Made by a program: the position numbers and the translations under genes. A stretch of DNA of 64,000 bases from Streptomyces cadmiisoli (GTDB lineage: Bacteria > Actinomycetota > Actinomycetes > Streptomycetales > Streptomycetaceae). Under the pieces are notes generated by a model, which was given only the letters and a program-made list of their open reading frames with translations, did not search any database and had not been told where the DNA came from. Each line of letters begins with the position of its first letter. Within the stretch, counting starts at the first letter, position 1. Below, one piece after another: positions 14,901 to 22,918 of the stretch. The stretch is taken from NCBI RefSeq assembly GCF_003261055.1, contig NZ_CP030073.1, positions 4,464,001 through 4,528,000 of the forward strand. Reading direction: 5' to 3'.

Positions 14901-16253
14901 TCAGTCCGGCAGGGCCCTGCGCAGCGCCTCGTCGAGGTCCGCCGCCAGCGCGGCGTCGCCCGGCGGGCGGTCGGAGAACAGCGCGCCCAGGCGCGCGGTG
15001 AAGGTCTGGGTGAACGCGCCGTACAGCGCGGTGCGCGGACGCTGCACGGCCCGGCGCAGCGCCGGGAGCAGGATGCGGGCGGCGTGGGCGGGGCGGCCCG
15101 CGGCGTCGCGCGGTATGCGGTCGGCGCTCTCCCCGGACGGCGAGGGCGAGCCGGGGGCCGCGGTGCAGCGCACCGAGTCGTCGGTGTAGGCCGACACCCG
15201 CGTCGCCGCGAACCCCGCGTCCAGCAGGCAGCGTTCGCTGTCCTCGCCGGTGAGGAACTTGATCAGCTCGACCGCCTTCGCCGACCGCTGGGAGCCCTCG
15301 GCCACCGCGAGGTTCTGGCCGCCGAGCACCGCCCGGCCGGGCAGCGGGGCCACCCCTAGCTGCTCGTCGGTCAGCGACTGGTGCAGGGCGCCGTAGGCGT
15401 ACGGCCAGTGCCGCAGGAACGTGGTGCGGCCCTCGGCGAAGTCCGCCATCGACGCGGCCTCGTCGGAGTGGACGGCGTCCTGGAGGAGGTACGGCGCCTG
15501 GGTGCGCCGGCGCAGCTCGGCGACGCCCTCCGTCAACTGGGCGACGGTGGCCCGGTAGCGGCCGTCGCCGTCGGTGAGGGCGAGGTCCGGCACGGCGGAC
15601 GCGAACGCCTCGACGGCGTTGACGGTGCGCCCCTCGTACGGGGCGAGCTGCGTGGTCCAGCCCTTCTCGTAGCCCTCGGGCCGGTGCTCGTCCAGGGTGT
15701 TGACCAGTTCCTCCAGCTCCCGCCAGTCGAGGCCGCCGCTCAGGTCGGTGCGCTGCACGCCGCCGTCCCGGAGGTGGTCGCGCCGGTAGTAGAGCAGACC
15801 GACGTCGCTGTTGAAGGGCGCCGCGTACACGCGCCCGTCCCATCGGGCCGTACCGGCGACGGACTCGATCACGTCGGAGTCCAGCACGTCGTCGGGCAGC
15901 GCGCGGACCAGACCGGCCGCGGCGAACTCCGGCACCCAGGTCACGTCGAGGTTCACCACGTCGTAGGACGCGCTGCCGGACTGGAGGGCGCCGAGGAGCT
16001 GGCTGCGCTGTTCGTCGGCGCTGCCGGGGAGTTCCACGAGCCGGGCGCGGTAACCGGTGTTCGCCTTCTCCTGCTGCCGGTTCCAGACGTCGATCAGCTG
16101 CTGGCGGATGCCGTTCCTGCCGGTGACGTCCCGGCCGCTGGCGACCACGATGTCGCCCTGCACGTCGGCCGAGGGCGCGGCGCCCGGACCGCCGCCGCCG
16201 GTGCACCCGGCGAGCAGCAGCAGGACCAGCAGCGCGGCCAGCCGGCGGGCCAT
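14901..16253 (-). CDS. Solute-binding lipoprotein of the caspase locus
   Basis: A 450-residue extracellular solute-binding protein of the sugar-ABC (family 1) type. The lipobox LLAGC gives acylated Cys17. GDIVVASGRDVTG opens the first lobe, and typical family features follow (VVNLDVTWVPEFAAAGLV, YAAPFNSDVGLLYYRRD, AVELIKFL). No permease or ATPase gene is present. Instead its ATG overlaps by 1 nt (TGATG) the stop of the caspase-SBP-VWA gene, so it is translated with that protein. It probably serves as an extracellular sensor or co-receptor in that system rather than in transport. The ligand is unknown; a carbohydrate-type ligand is inferred from the fold only. Confidence 0.85.
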   Translation of the reverse strand: MARRLAALLVLLLLAGCTGGGGPGAAPSADVQGDIVVASGRDVTGRNGIRQQLIDVWNRQQEKANTGYRARLVELPGSADEQRSQLLGALQSGSASYDVVNLDVTWVPEFAAAGLVRALPDDVLDSDVIESVAGTARWDGRVYAAPFNSDVGLLYYRRDHLRDGGVQRTDLSGGLDWRELEELVNTLDEHRPEGYEKGWTTQLAPYEGRTVNAVEAFASAVPDLALTDGDGRYRATVAQLTEGVAELRRRTQAPYLLQDAVHSDEAASMADFAEGRTTFLRHWPYAYGALHQSLTDEQLGVAPLPGRAVLGGQNLAVAEGSQRSAKAVELIKFLTGEDSERCLLDAGFAATRVSAYTDDSVRCTAAPGSPSPSGESADRIPRDAAGRPAHAARILLPALRRAVQRPRTALYGAFTQTFTARLGALFSDRPPGDAALAADLDEALRRALPD

Positions 16254-18844
16254 CAGCCCTCCCCCGTTCCGGTGCGGGCCACCTCGGCGGCCAGGCCGGC
16301 GCCGAGTTCGTCGTCGGCGTCCAGACAGCGGCCACCGGCCGCCGCGGAGATCCGCGCCCCCGGCTTTCCGGCCGCGCAGCCGCCGCTCACCAGGGACACC
16401 GTGGCGACCGGCACGTTCGCGGAGCGCGCCCGGTCCAGCACGTCGTCGAGGCGCGCGCCGGTCAGCCGGCCGGCGTCCTCGTCGTCGGTGAGGTGGACGA
16501 TCAGCTGGGGCCGGTCGTCGTCGGCGCCCCGGCCGGCCATCTCGTCGAGCGCGGCGAGCAGGGCGGCGTACGGATCGGCCTCGGCGTCCCGGACCCGGGC
16601 CCGCCCGCCGAGCGCCTCCCGCGCGCTGCCGCGGCTGTGCGGGCCGAACGGCAGCAGCGTCTCGTACGAGCGTCCCGGGGCGGTGCCCGCGACCGCCCAC
16701 ACGCCGTACTCGTCGCGCTCGCCGAGCCCGCCGAGGGACTGCGCGAGCAGTCCGGGCCCGCCGCTGGGACCGTCCCATCGCGTGGCCATCGAACCGGAAC
16801 TGTCGAGCAGGAACAGCACCCGGCCGGGCCCGCGGGCGTCGCGGTACTTCCTCAGCGCCGTCTCCATCGCGTCCCGCCCGGCGGACTCGACGAGCGGGGC
16901 CGGCGCCCGCAGCACCCCCTCGGGAATCCTCCCGTCCGTCTCCAGCAGGGCACGGTTGCCGTCCGGGGCGCGGAACCCGGCCTCGGCGAACACGGCCTCT
17001 CCGCCGTCCCCGGTGAGCCAGTCGCGGAAGTCGCCGGCGGCGTCGTCCCGGGCGGACCGGTCGAGGTCGGCGCCCTGCCAGCGCACCCGGACGAACACGG
17101 GCTCCAGGCCCGGTACGTCGCCCGGGTACTGGGCGAGCCGCGGGGTGCGCGTCGTCCGGTCGCAGCCGACGCCGCTGCGCATCAGGAACTCCGGCACGAT
17201 GGCCGCGGTGCGCCGGTCGGCGGCGGCGTCGTCGGGCAGCGCGCACATCAGGTCGGCGGCCGTGGGGGAGGGCGGGCCACCGGGGTCGATCTCCCGCTCG
17301 ATCCGGCTCGGGTCGGAGCCGGGCGGGCCGAAAAGCGCCGTGGTGGCGAGCAGCGCCCCGTCCGCGAACTCCGGGTCCGGGCGGCGCACCTCGGCGTCCC
17401 GGTGCCGCTCGTGCAGGGCGCGGATCATCTCGGAGAGCGGGCGTCCGGCCCGTTCGTCCAGCGAGAGGACGCCCATGCCCCGCGGCACCGCCAGCACCAT
17501 CGGGGAGTACGCGATCAGCCGGTCGTCCGGCTCCAGGCGGGCGAGGGCGTCCGTGTCCTGGTGGGTGGTGACCCGGGCGACGTCCGCGAGTGTGGCGGGG
17601 ATCCAGACGTCCGGCTGCGGACCGATGTCGCGCTGCGGGTTGAGGTCCTCGCGGGGCTCGTGCCAGGCGCCGGACTCGCGGCGCAGCGCGGTGACCGCGT
17701 CGGCGGAGCCCGCGCTGTAGACGGTGATGCCGCTGCGCCGGCAGCCGTCGTCGCCGGTGTTCCGATCCGACGTCAGATACGCCTCGGCCGCCGCGCCGAC
17801 CGTCGCCTCCAGGTCGGGATCGGTCAGGACGCGCAGTTCGAGCGCCGGCGCGCACGGAGCGGACCCGCCCACCAGGCCCAGCAGACCGTGGATGCCGAGG
17901 CCCAGGGCGGCCGCGATGAGGAGGACGGCCGCCACCGTGCCGGCGCGGCGCCCGGCCCGTACCGGGCGAGGGAGGCGAACCCGGCGGCGGGCGGGGCCGG
18001 GCCGCGGGCCGGCAGGCCGTCCGCCGGTCGGCTCGCGCGCCGACGGGGTGGGGCGTTCCTGCCCCGGCGGGTCCGGGGTGCCGGGTCCGCCGGCCGCCGG
18101 GGCGGGGCCGCGGGCCGACAGCAGCACGTCCTCGTCGGGTTCGGTCCGGCTCTGCGGGGTCCAGGGCTCGCCGCGCAGGGTCTCCAGGCGGCCCTCGGCC
18201 ATCCGGGCGCGCAGCCCGTCCGACAGCTCGCAAAAGCCCAGCTCGCCCGGCACGTCCAGCAGGTCCAGCAGCTGTCCGGTGAACGGCGTCGGTGTCCGTG
18301 CGTCGCCCGCGTCGATGCGGTGGTTGGCCTGCACGCTCATCAGCAGCAGTACGCGCCGCTTGTCCCGGAAGGTCTCCCATATCCAGCCGGCGTTGCCCGC
18401 GAAGCAGCAGTCGAGGACCACCACGATCCGCTCGGCCGGACTGCTGGCCAGCCAGGTCAGCACGGTGGTGAACATCTCCGCGCCGGGGAAGACGGCGTGC
18501 CCGCCCGCGATCACGCTCGCGTTGCGCATCTGGAGGAACAGCTCGTCACCCGCGCTGGGAATCGCGCCGTGCCCGGCGAAGTACAGCAGGAGCAGGCCCT
18601 CGGCCTCCTCGGCCGCGGTGCGCAGCGCGCGGTCGAAGTCGTCCAGGGACGGCGACCGGGCGACCGTCACCTCGTCCTCGGCGAACACCCGGCCCGCGGC
18701 CAGTACGTCCGAGAGCCGGTCCAGGTTGTGCCCGACGGCCGGCAGCGGGCCCGGCACCCCGTGCGGCGGCTCGGTGAAGTCGTACGCGGAGACACCCACC
18801 AGCAGCGCCCGGTTCTTCCGCCCCCGCGGGTCGAAACGGGTCAC
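16253..18844 (-). CDS. Transmembrane caspase-like protease with solute-binding and VWA domains
   Basis: 863 residues in four parts. Residues 10-200 form a caspase-fold (peptidase C14) domain with the catalytic dyad: His92 in YFAGHG and Cys146 or Cys147 in VVLDCCFAG. Residues 240-300 are a Pro/Arg-rich linker. Residues 303-325 form one membrane helix after a basic stretch. Residues 335-640 resemble a type 2 periplasmic solute-binding fold (LRVLTDPDLEATV, PDVWIPA, AYSPMVLAVPRG). Residues 674-860 form a VWA domain with MIDAS DSSGSM. The caspase should be cytoplasmic and the ligand-binding and VWA parts outside. GTG 18844 lies 4 nt after the EACC1 stop. Role inferred: ligand-gated protease in signalling or cell death. 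Confidence 0.88.
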   Translation of the reverse strand: MTRFDPRGRKNRALLVGVSAYDFTEPPHGVPGPLPAVGHNLDRLSDVLAAGRVFAEDEVTVARSPSLDDFDRALRTAAEEAEGLLLLYFAGHGAIPSAGDELFLQMRNASVIAGGHAVFPGAEMFTTVLTWLASSPAERIVVVLDCCFAGNAGWIWETFRDKRRVLLLMSVQANHRIDAGDARTPTPFTGQLLDLLDVPGELGFCELSDGLRARMAEGRLETLRGEPWTPQSRTEPDEDVLLSARGPAPAAGGPGTPDPPGQERPTPSAREPTGGRPAGPRPGPARRRVRLPRPVRAGRRAGTVAAVLLIAAALGLGIHGLLGLVGGSAPCAPALELRVLTDPDLEATVGAAAEAYLTSDRNTGDDGCRRSGITVYSAGSADAVTALRRESGAWHEPREDLNPQRDIGPQPDVWIPATLADVARVTTHQDTDALARLEPDDRLIAYSPMVLAVPRGMGVLSLDERAGRPLSEMIRALHERHRDAEVRRPDPEFADGALLATTALFGPPGSDPSRIEREIDPGGPPSPTAADLMCALPDDAAADRRTAAIVPEFLMRSGVGCDRTTRTPRLAQYPGDVPGLEPVFVRVRWQGADLDRSARDDAAGDFRDWLTGDGGEAVFAEAGFRAPDGNRALLETDGRIPEGVLRAPAPLVESAGRDAMETALRKYRDARGPGRVLFLLDSSGSMATRWDGPSGGPGLLAQSLGGLGERDEYGVWAVAGTAPGRSYETLLPFGPHSRGSAREALGGRARVRDAEADPYAALLAALDEMAGRGADDDRPQLIVHLTDDEDAGRLTGARLDDVLDRARSANVPVATVSLVSGGCAAGKPGARISAAAGGRCLDADDELGAGLAAEVARTGTGEG

Positions 18845-18848
18845 CGGC

Positions 18849-19190
18849 CTACCCGTCGAGGTCGACGGGATCGACGCTGCCCTCGGGCGGATCGCCGTCC
18901 TCCACCTCGCGGCGATTGACCCGCCAGGCCTCGACCGCCTTCGTCACCTGCACCACCAGATGGTTCAGGGCGACCGACGCGGACCCTCCGATCATCGCCA
19001 CGATGATCTCCATGCCGACGCCCATCGGGGCACCGGACCCGTCCGTGCGGCGCCGTTCGTGGATGCGGAGCTCACCCGCCCGCACCATCTCGTCCAGCCG
19101 CTGCTCGCGTTCGAGCCATCTGCGCAGCGCGCCGACGTCCTTCTCCGTCGCGGTCTCGTCCAGGCGGACCCGGACGACTCGGTTGGCCAC
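18849..19190 (-). CDS. EACC1-like effector-associated component
   Basis: A 113-residue protein with a small alpha/beta N-terminal unit (VRVRLDETATEKDVGALRRW) followed by MGVGMEIIVAMIGGSASVAL and a helix (LVVQVTKAVEAWRVNRR). This order, and the MG-(x)n-hydrophobic transition, match the EACC1 family (effector-associated constant component 1). EACC1 accompanies caspase, trypsin and other effectors in bacterial conflict systems. Its position directly before the caspase gene fits. GTG 19190 is preferred because GAGGGG precedes it at 6 nt; ATG 19208 is an alternative. It probably links the effector to its regulator. Family call by eye, not by profile. Confidence 0.7.
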   Translation of the reverse strand: MANRVVRVRLDETATEKDVGALRRWLEREQRLDEMVRAGELRIHERRRTDGSGAPMGVGMEIIVAMIGGSASVALNHLVVQVTKAVEAWRVNRREVEDGDPPEGSVDPVDLDG

Positions 19191-19286
19191 TCCATCCCCC
19201 TCAGCCATAACTCACCATCATGGCACCGGTGTTGTGGACTGGGGAGGGGCCGGACGAGGCTTCCGCGCGCCTCGCGGGACGAAGGC

Positions 19287-20348
19287 TCAGAACTGCGTCT
19301 GGGGCTCCAGCGCCCGCAGCTGCCGCTCGACGTGGTCCAGGGCGCCGGCCCGCCGGCCCGGCACCCGGCCGCGCAACCGCGCGAGTTCCGCGCCGAGTTC
19401 ACGGGCCCGCGCCGCGTCGCGGATCTCGCCCCACTGGTGGTGGGCGCGGTCCACGGCCGCCTCCACGCCGGGCGCGTCCTCGGCCTGCCCGGCGGCCAGC
19501 CGCGCGGCGGCCACCGCGAGCCAGGTACGGCAGCTGCGGGCCGCGTCGCCCGCCAGCATCGCCAGGTCCGCCCGCACCTCCGCCCAGTGCAGCGCCTCCT
19601 CGGAGCCCGCGCCGTGCGCCCGTACGGCCGCCTGCTCCCAGCGTGCGGCCAGGCCGTCGGCGTCGCCGTGCCGGCCGGCCCGGACCGCCGCGGAGACGGC
19701 GGCGTGCGGATCGCTCACGGCCGGCGCCCGCGCGGCGAGCACGAGCCCGGGGTCCTCCTCGGTGAGGCGGCCCAGTGCCTGCTGGTGCAGTTGCTCCAGC
19801 GGCGGCCGATGGCCGCTGCGCAGGATCGTCGCGACGGCCTTCAGATAGGAGGGTCCGGCCGTCGAACGCCGGCCGGGCGGTGGTGCGATACGGCCGAAGA
19901 CGGCGCTCTCGCGGCCGCAGTCCAGCGGCGCGGAGCGCAGCAGCGGCCAGCTCTCGGCGTCCGCGTGCAGGTCGAGGAAGAGGGTGGTCGCCCCGGGTGG
20001 CCGCAGCCGCAGTTCCTCGCGGAACCAGTGCCAGGGGAACGCCGTGTACCGCACGGTGGCGGGTGTCGTCCGCGCGAGCGCGAGATGCGGCAGCCGCTGG
20101 CGCCGGTCCAGCTGGATCTGGCCGGCCACGTACACGGTCAGCGGTCCGGGCGCCGCCGCGGCCGCCCGCAACCGGGTGAGGACGGCCTGCGGCTCCAGCG
20201 GATCGGCGAGTTCGACGACGTTCGCGGTCGGTGTGCCCGCCAGTACGGCGGGCGCCACGGCGGCGAGCACCGGAAGCACGGCCGCCGCGTCCACCAGCCG
20301 CCCCTTGCCCACGGGCGCGCCGGCCACCAGCAACACGGTCCCCGGCAT
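19287..20348 (-). CDS. Caspase-fold pseudoenzyme with helical tail
   Basis: A 353-residue cytosolic protein, first gene of the caspase operon. I recognise no close family, but residues 1-140 line up with the caspase downstream. VLLVAG matches ALLVGV. LTVYVAGQI (70-78) matches LLLYFAGHG. TTLFLDLHAD (121-130) matches VVVLDCCFAG. The catalytic His and Cys would be replaced by Gln77 and Leu127/His128. The rest (about 180-353) is helical and TPR-like, rich in Ala/Arg/Glu. ATG 20348 follows GGGAGGG. A catalytically dead partner would suit a regulatory or scaffold role. The alternative is an unrelated Rossmann-like protein. Confidence 0.6.
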   Translation of the reverse strand: MPGTVLLVAGAPVGKGRLVDAAAVLPVLAAVAPAVLAGTPTANVVELADPLEPQAVLTRLRAAAAAPGPLTVYVAGQIQLDRRQRLPHLALARTTPATVRYTAFPWHWFREELRLRPPGATTLFLDLHADAESWPLLRSAPLDCGRESAVFGRIAPPPGRRSTAGPSYLKAVATILRSGHRPPLEQLHQQALGRLTEEDPGLVLAARAPAVSDPHAAVSAAVRAGRHGDADGLAARWEQAAVRAHGAGSEEALHWAEVRADLAMLAGDAARSCRTWLAVAAARLAAGQAEDAPGVEAAVDRAHHQWGEIRDAARARELGAELARLRGRVPGRRAGALDHVERQLRALEPQTQF

Positions 20349-20809
20349 GATCCCTCCCAGTCGATCACCTGGACAGCACGGTATGCCACGCCGTGCGTCC
20401 AGGGGCGGCCGAACGGCCCGGCAGGCGCGGTGCCACCCAGACCCTGCACACCGCCCACAGCCTGCGCACGACGCGTGGCCCACGCACCGTCCGAGGCCCG
20501 CGCACCGCCCGGGAGTCCGCGCACCGCCCGGGAGTCAGCGCGCCCCCACGGCCCGGTCACCACTCAAAGCCCACGCACCGCCCGGGACCCCGCGCGGCGC
20601 CCACAGCCTGTGGACCGCCCGAAGCCCGAGCCACCCGCAACCGCGCACCGCGGCACCGCGCACAACCCCACGCCACCCACGACCCCACACCGCCCACAGC
20701 CTGTGGACCACCACCCGGCGCCCCCGCCGCCCGCGCATCACACGGACCCCCCACCCGCCCCGCCGCTCCCCGCCCCGCCGCTCCCCGCGCCCCGCGCCCC
20801 GCGCCCCGA
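20349..20809. repeat. C-rich degenerate repeat spacer upstream of the caspase operon
   Basis: 461 bp with no gene. The plus strand is C-rich. CGCACCGCCCGGGA occurs at 20501, 20520 and 20574. GCCCACAGCCTGTGGAC occurs at 20599 and 20692, with a shorter relative at 20453. CCACAG-C-CTGTGG is itself a dyad. A TACCGT box on the minus strand (20378-20383) may be a -10 for the operon. Several TGTGGAC cores resemble degenerate DnaA boxes, but the origin genes are absent. Confidence 0.6.
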
Positions 20810-22045
20810 TCACAGTCTGCGTACCGCGAACACCGTCGTGTCGTCGGCGAGGTGGCCGCCGCAGTGGCGCAGCACGCCCTCCCGGACGAGCGCCACCAGC
20901 TTGCGCGGCCGTGCGGCCCGCTCGTCCGCGGCCAGCACCCGGGTCACCTCCGCCGCCAGCGGATAGAAGCAGCCCGTGCCGTCCCGGGCCTCCGTCACAC
21001 CGTCCGTGGTCAGCAGCAGCGTCTCCCCCTGGGCCAGCGGAAATCGCCGCAGCGTCGGCAGCGGCGGCCCACCCGGTGTCGCCGCGCTCGCGAGCTCCGC
21101 GAGCCCCAACGGCAGCCCGTCGCCCAGCGGCAGCCTCCGTACCCCGCACGGCCCGGCGACCAACGGCGGCTCGTGCCCGAAGTTCACGACGTCCACCACG
21201 TCGCGGGCGTCGTCCGGGAACCCCAGCAGTACGGCCGTGGCGAACCGCGGTTCCGGCGTCCGCCCCAGATCGGCCATGTGCCGGCGGTGGCGCCCCATCC
21301 GCACCTCCAGGCGCTCGGCGACCGTCGACAGTTCCCCCTCGTGGTACCCGGCCTCCCGGAACGCGCACAGCAGCACCGCGGCCGTCTCCACCGCCCCCAG
21401 CCCCTTGCCCTGCACGTCACCGACCAGGACCCGGGTGCCGTGCAGTCCCGGCTGGATGTCGTAGAAGTCGCCCCCGATGCGCGCGTCGCTCTCCGCGGGG
21501 AGGTACACCGCCGCGTGTTCGAGCCCGCCCCACCCCGTGGGCAGCGGACGCAGCACGGTCCGGCCGGTGGTCTCGGCGATGTCCCGCATCCGCAGATGGT
21601 GCGCCTGCGCGCGCAGCCGCACCAGACACGCCAGCACGGCGAGCACACCGCCGATCGCGACCAGGACGAAGTCGGGCATCCCGGCCCGGTACGCGTCGGG
21701 GAAGTAGCTGTCCGCGACGAGGTACGTCACCAGGGCCAGCACCCCGTACAGCACCGTGCCCCAGACCCCGCAGATCGCGGCGGCGATACCGGGCACCAGC
21801 ACGATCCACGAGATGATCCGGAAGTCTGCGCCGGTGTAGGCGTCGAGCACCACGATCCCGGCGAGCAGCAGCAGCGGAGCGACCCAGGCGACGCTGCGGC
21901 CTCGCACCCGCAGCGGCCACCGCTCGCCGAACGCGTCCGCGCGCCCGGCGCGGGCATACCGGTCGAGGAGCCGCCGTCTGCCGTCGCCGGCACCGCTCAC
22001 GGGCTCCATGCGCCCCAGCGAAACACGGCCCAGGTCGCCCCGCAT
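20810..22045 (-). CDS. Membrane-anchored SpoIIE-type PP2C phosphatase
   Basis: 411 residues. Four to five hydrophobic segments (about 40-160: VAPLLLLAGIVVLDAY, WIVLVPGIAAAICGVWGTVL, FVLVAIGGVLAVLACLV) precede a cytosolic PP2C/SpoIIE phosphatase domain (about 185-410). Metal-binding motifs are present: GGDFYDI, GDVQGKG, DGVTEARDG and DDTTVFAV. Such enzymes dephosphorylate anti-anti-sigma factors to control alternative sigma factors. The start at 22045 (MRGDLG, preceded by GGGGGAAGAG) is chosen; ATG 22009 is possible. No sigma or anti-sigma gene is adjacent, so the target is unknown. Confidence 0.88.
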   Translation of the reverse strand: MRGDLGRVSLGRMEPVSGAGDGRRRLLDRYARAGRADAFGERWPLRVRGRSVAWVAPLLLLAGIVVLDAYTGADFRIISWIVLVPGIAAAICGVWGTVLYGVLALVTYLVADSYFPDAYRAGMPDFVLVAIGGVLAVLACLVRLRAQAHHLRMRDIAETTGRTVLRPLPTGWGGLEHAAVYLPAESDARIGGDFYDIQPGLHGTRVLVGDVQGKGLGAVETAAVLLCAFREAGYHEGELSTVAERLEVRMGRHRRHMADLGRTPEPRFATAVLLGFPDDARDVVDVVNFGHEPPLVAGPCGVRRLPLGDGLPLGLAELASAATPGGPPLPTLRRFPLAQGETLLLTTDGVTEARDGTGCFYPLAAEVTRVLAADERAARPRKLVALVREGVLRHCGGHLADDTTVFAVRRL

Positions 22046-22141
22046 CTCTTCCCCCCGCCCCGGCCGACTTGCCACCGGCCGGGCCGGGGTGTGCCCTGGA
22101 AGCCGGGGGCAAGGCAGAGCAGGGACGAGAGGAGTGCTGTC

Positions 22142-22582
22142 ATGGCTCACGCGGCACCAGCGCCCGGCCGGACGGCCGTCGCCACCCGTACGCCCGACAT
22201 CCTCAGCGAGCGCGCCCACGCGATCGGCAGATGGGCGGTGCCCGTCGGGCTCGGGCTCGTCTACGGCTACTGGGCCGCGGCGAACGAGCGCAGCGGCGGA
22301 CCCATCACCGGCTGGAACCTGCTCCTCGGATTCGTCTCAGCGGCCGTGTTCGCCGCCGTGTTCTTCGGCCTGCTCCAAGTGGCCCCGCACATGCGGCGCG
22401 AGGTGCACGCGGTGGTGTGGTCGTCCTTCGCCGGGATCGCGTTCGGCTTCATGTACAGCCTGACCGGCGCGAGCATCCTGCGGTCGGTGGTGATGTCGCT
22501 CGCGGTCGCCGCGACCTTCTTCGTCATCCTGTTCTACCGCTACTACACGCACGAGGACGCCGAGGGCCACCGGATCTCCTGA
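22142..22582 (+). CDS. Four-helix membrane protein, unknown function
   Basis: 146 residues with four hydrophobic helices: WAVPVGLGLVYGYWAA, WNLLLGFVSAAVFAAVFFGL, VVWSSFAGIAFGFMYSLTG and VVMSLAVAATFFVILFYRYY. GAGGAG lies 8 nt before ATG 22142. It diverges from the PP2C gene. No family named with confidence; small conserved Streptomyces membrane proteins of this type have no known function. A strong terminator follows. Confidence 0.75.
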   Translation: MAHAAPAPGRTAVATRTPDILSERAHAIGRWAVPVGLGLVYGYWAAANERSGGPITGWNLLLGFVSAAVFAAVFFGLLQVAPHMRREVHAVVWSSFAGIAFGFMYSLTGASILRSVVMSLAVAATFFVILFYRYYTHEDAEGHRIS

Positions 22583-22620
22583 CGGACGGCTGGCGGGCCC
22601 GGCGCGCGGCCCGGGACAAC

Positions 22621-22654
22621 GCGTGGACCCCGGCTCTCCCGCCGGGGTCCACGC
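22621..22654 (+). terminator. Hairpin terminator
   Basis: A perfect 14-bp stem (22621-22634 with 22641-22654) and 6-nt loop, 38 nt after the membrane-protein stop. Confidence 0.85.
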
Positions 22655-22918
22655 CTTCCCTCATCCCTCCACCCACCGGACGACGGGTAACCGGCCCCGG
22701 TCGCCCGGTGAGGATCCGGACGTGCTCCGCTCCGCACGGCATCGGGGCCGGGGAGCCGGAGCCCGTGGGGCCGCGCGGCGAGGTCCGGTCGACGACGGGC
22801 CGAACGCCCGCGGCCACGACTCCAGGAAACACCCGATCGGGTCAACCCTCCACCGGAGGGCGCCGACCCGGGGACCGCCACCGGGCCCGGGTCCGCGACC
22901 ACCCCTTCGGCTCGACGC
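22655..22918. other. Gene-free spacer with one perfect palindrome
   Basis: Together with the terminator this makes a 336-bp gap. The only clear element is the 12-bp palindrome ACCCGATCGGGT at 22831-22842, which could be an operator for the membrane-protein gene starting at 22919. No convincing promoter or ORF. Confidence 0.5.

Noticed and set aside
20599..20710. TGTGGAC cores resembling DnaA boxes
   Set aside because: Each differs from the Streptomyces consensus at one or more positions and dnaA/dnaN are absent; not an origin.
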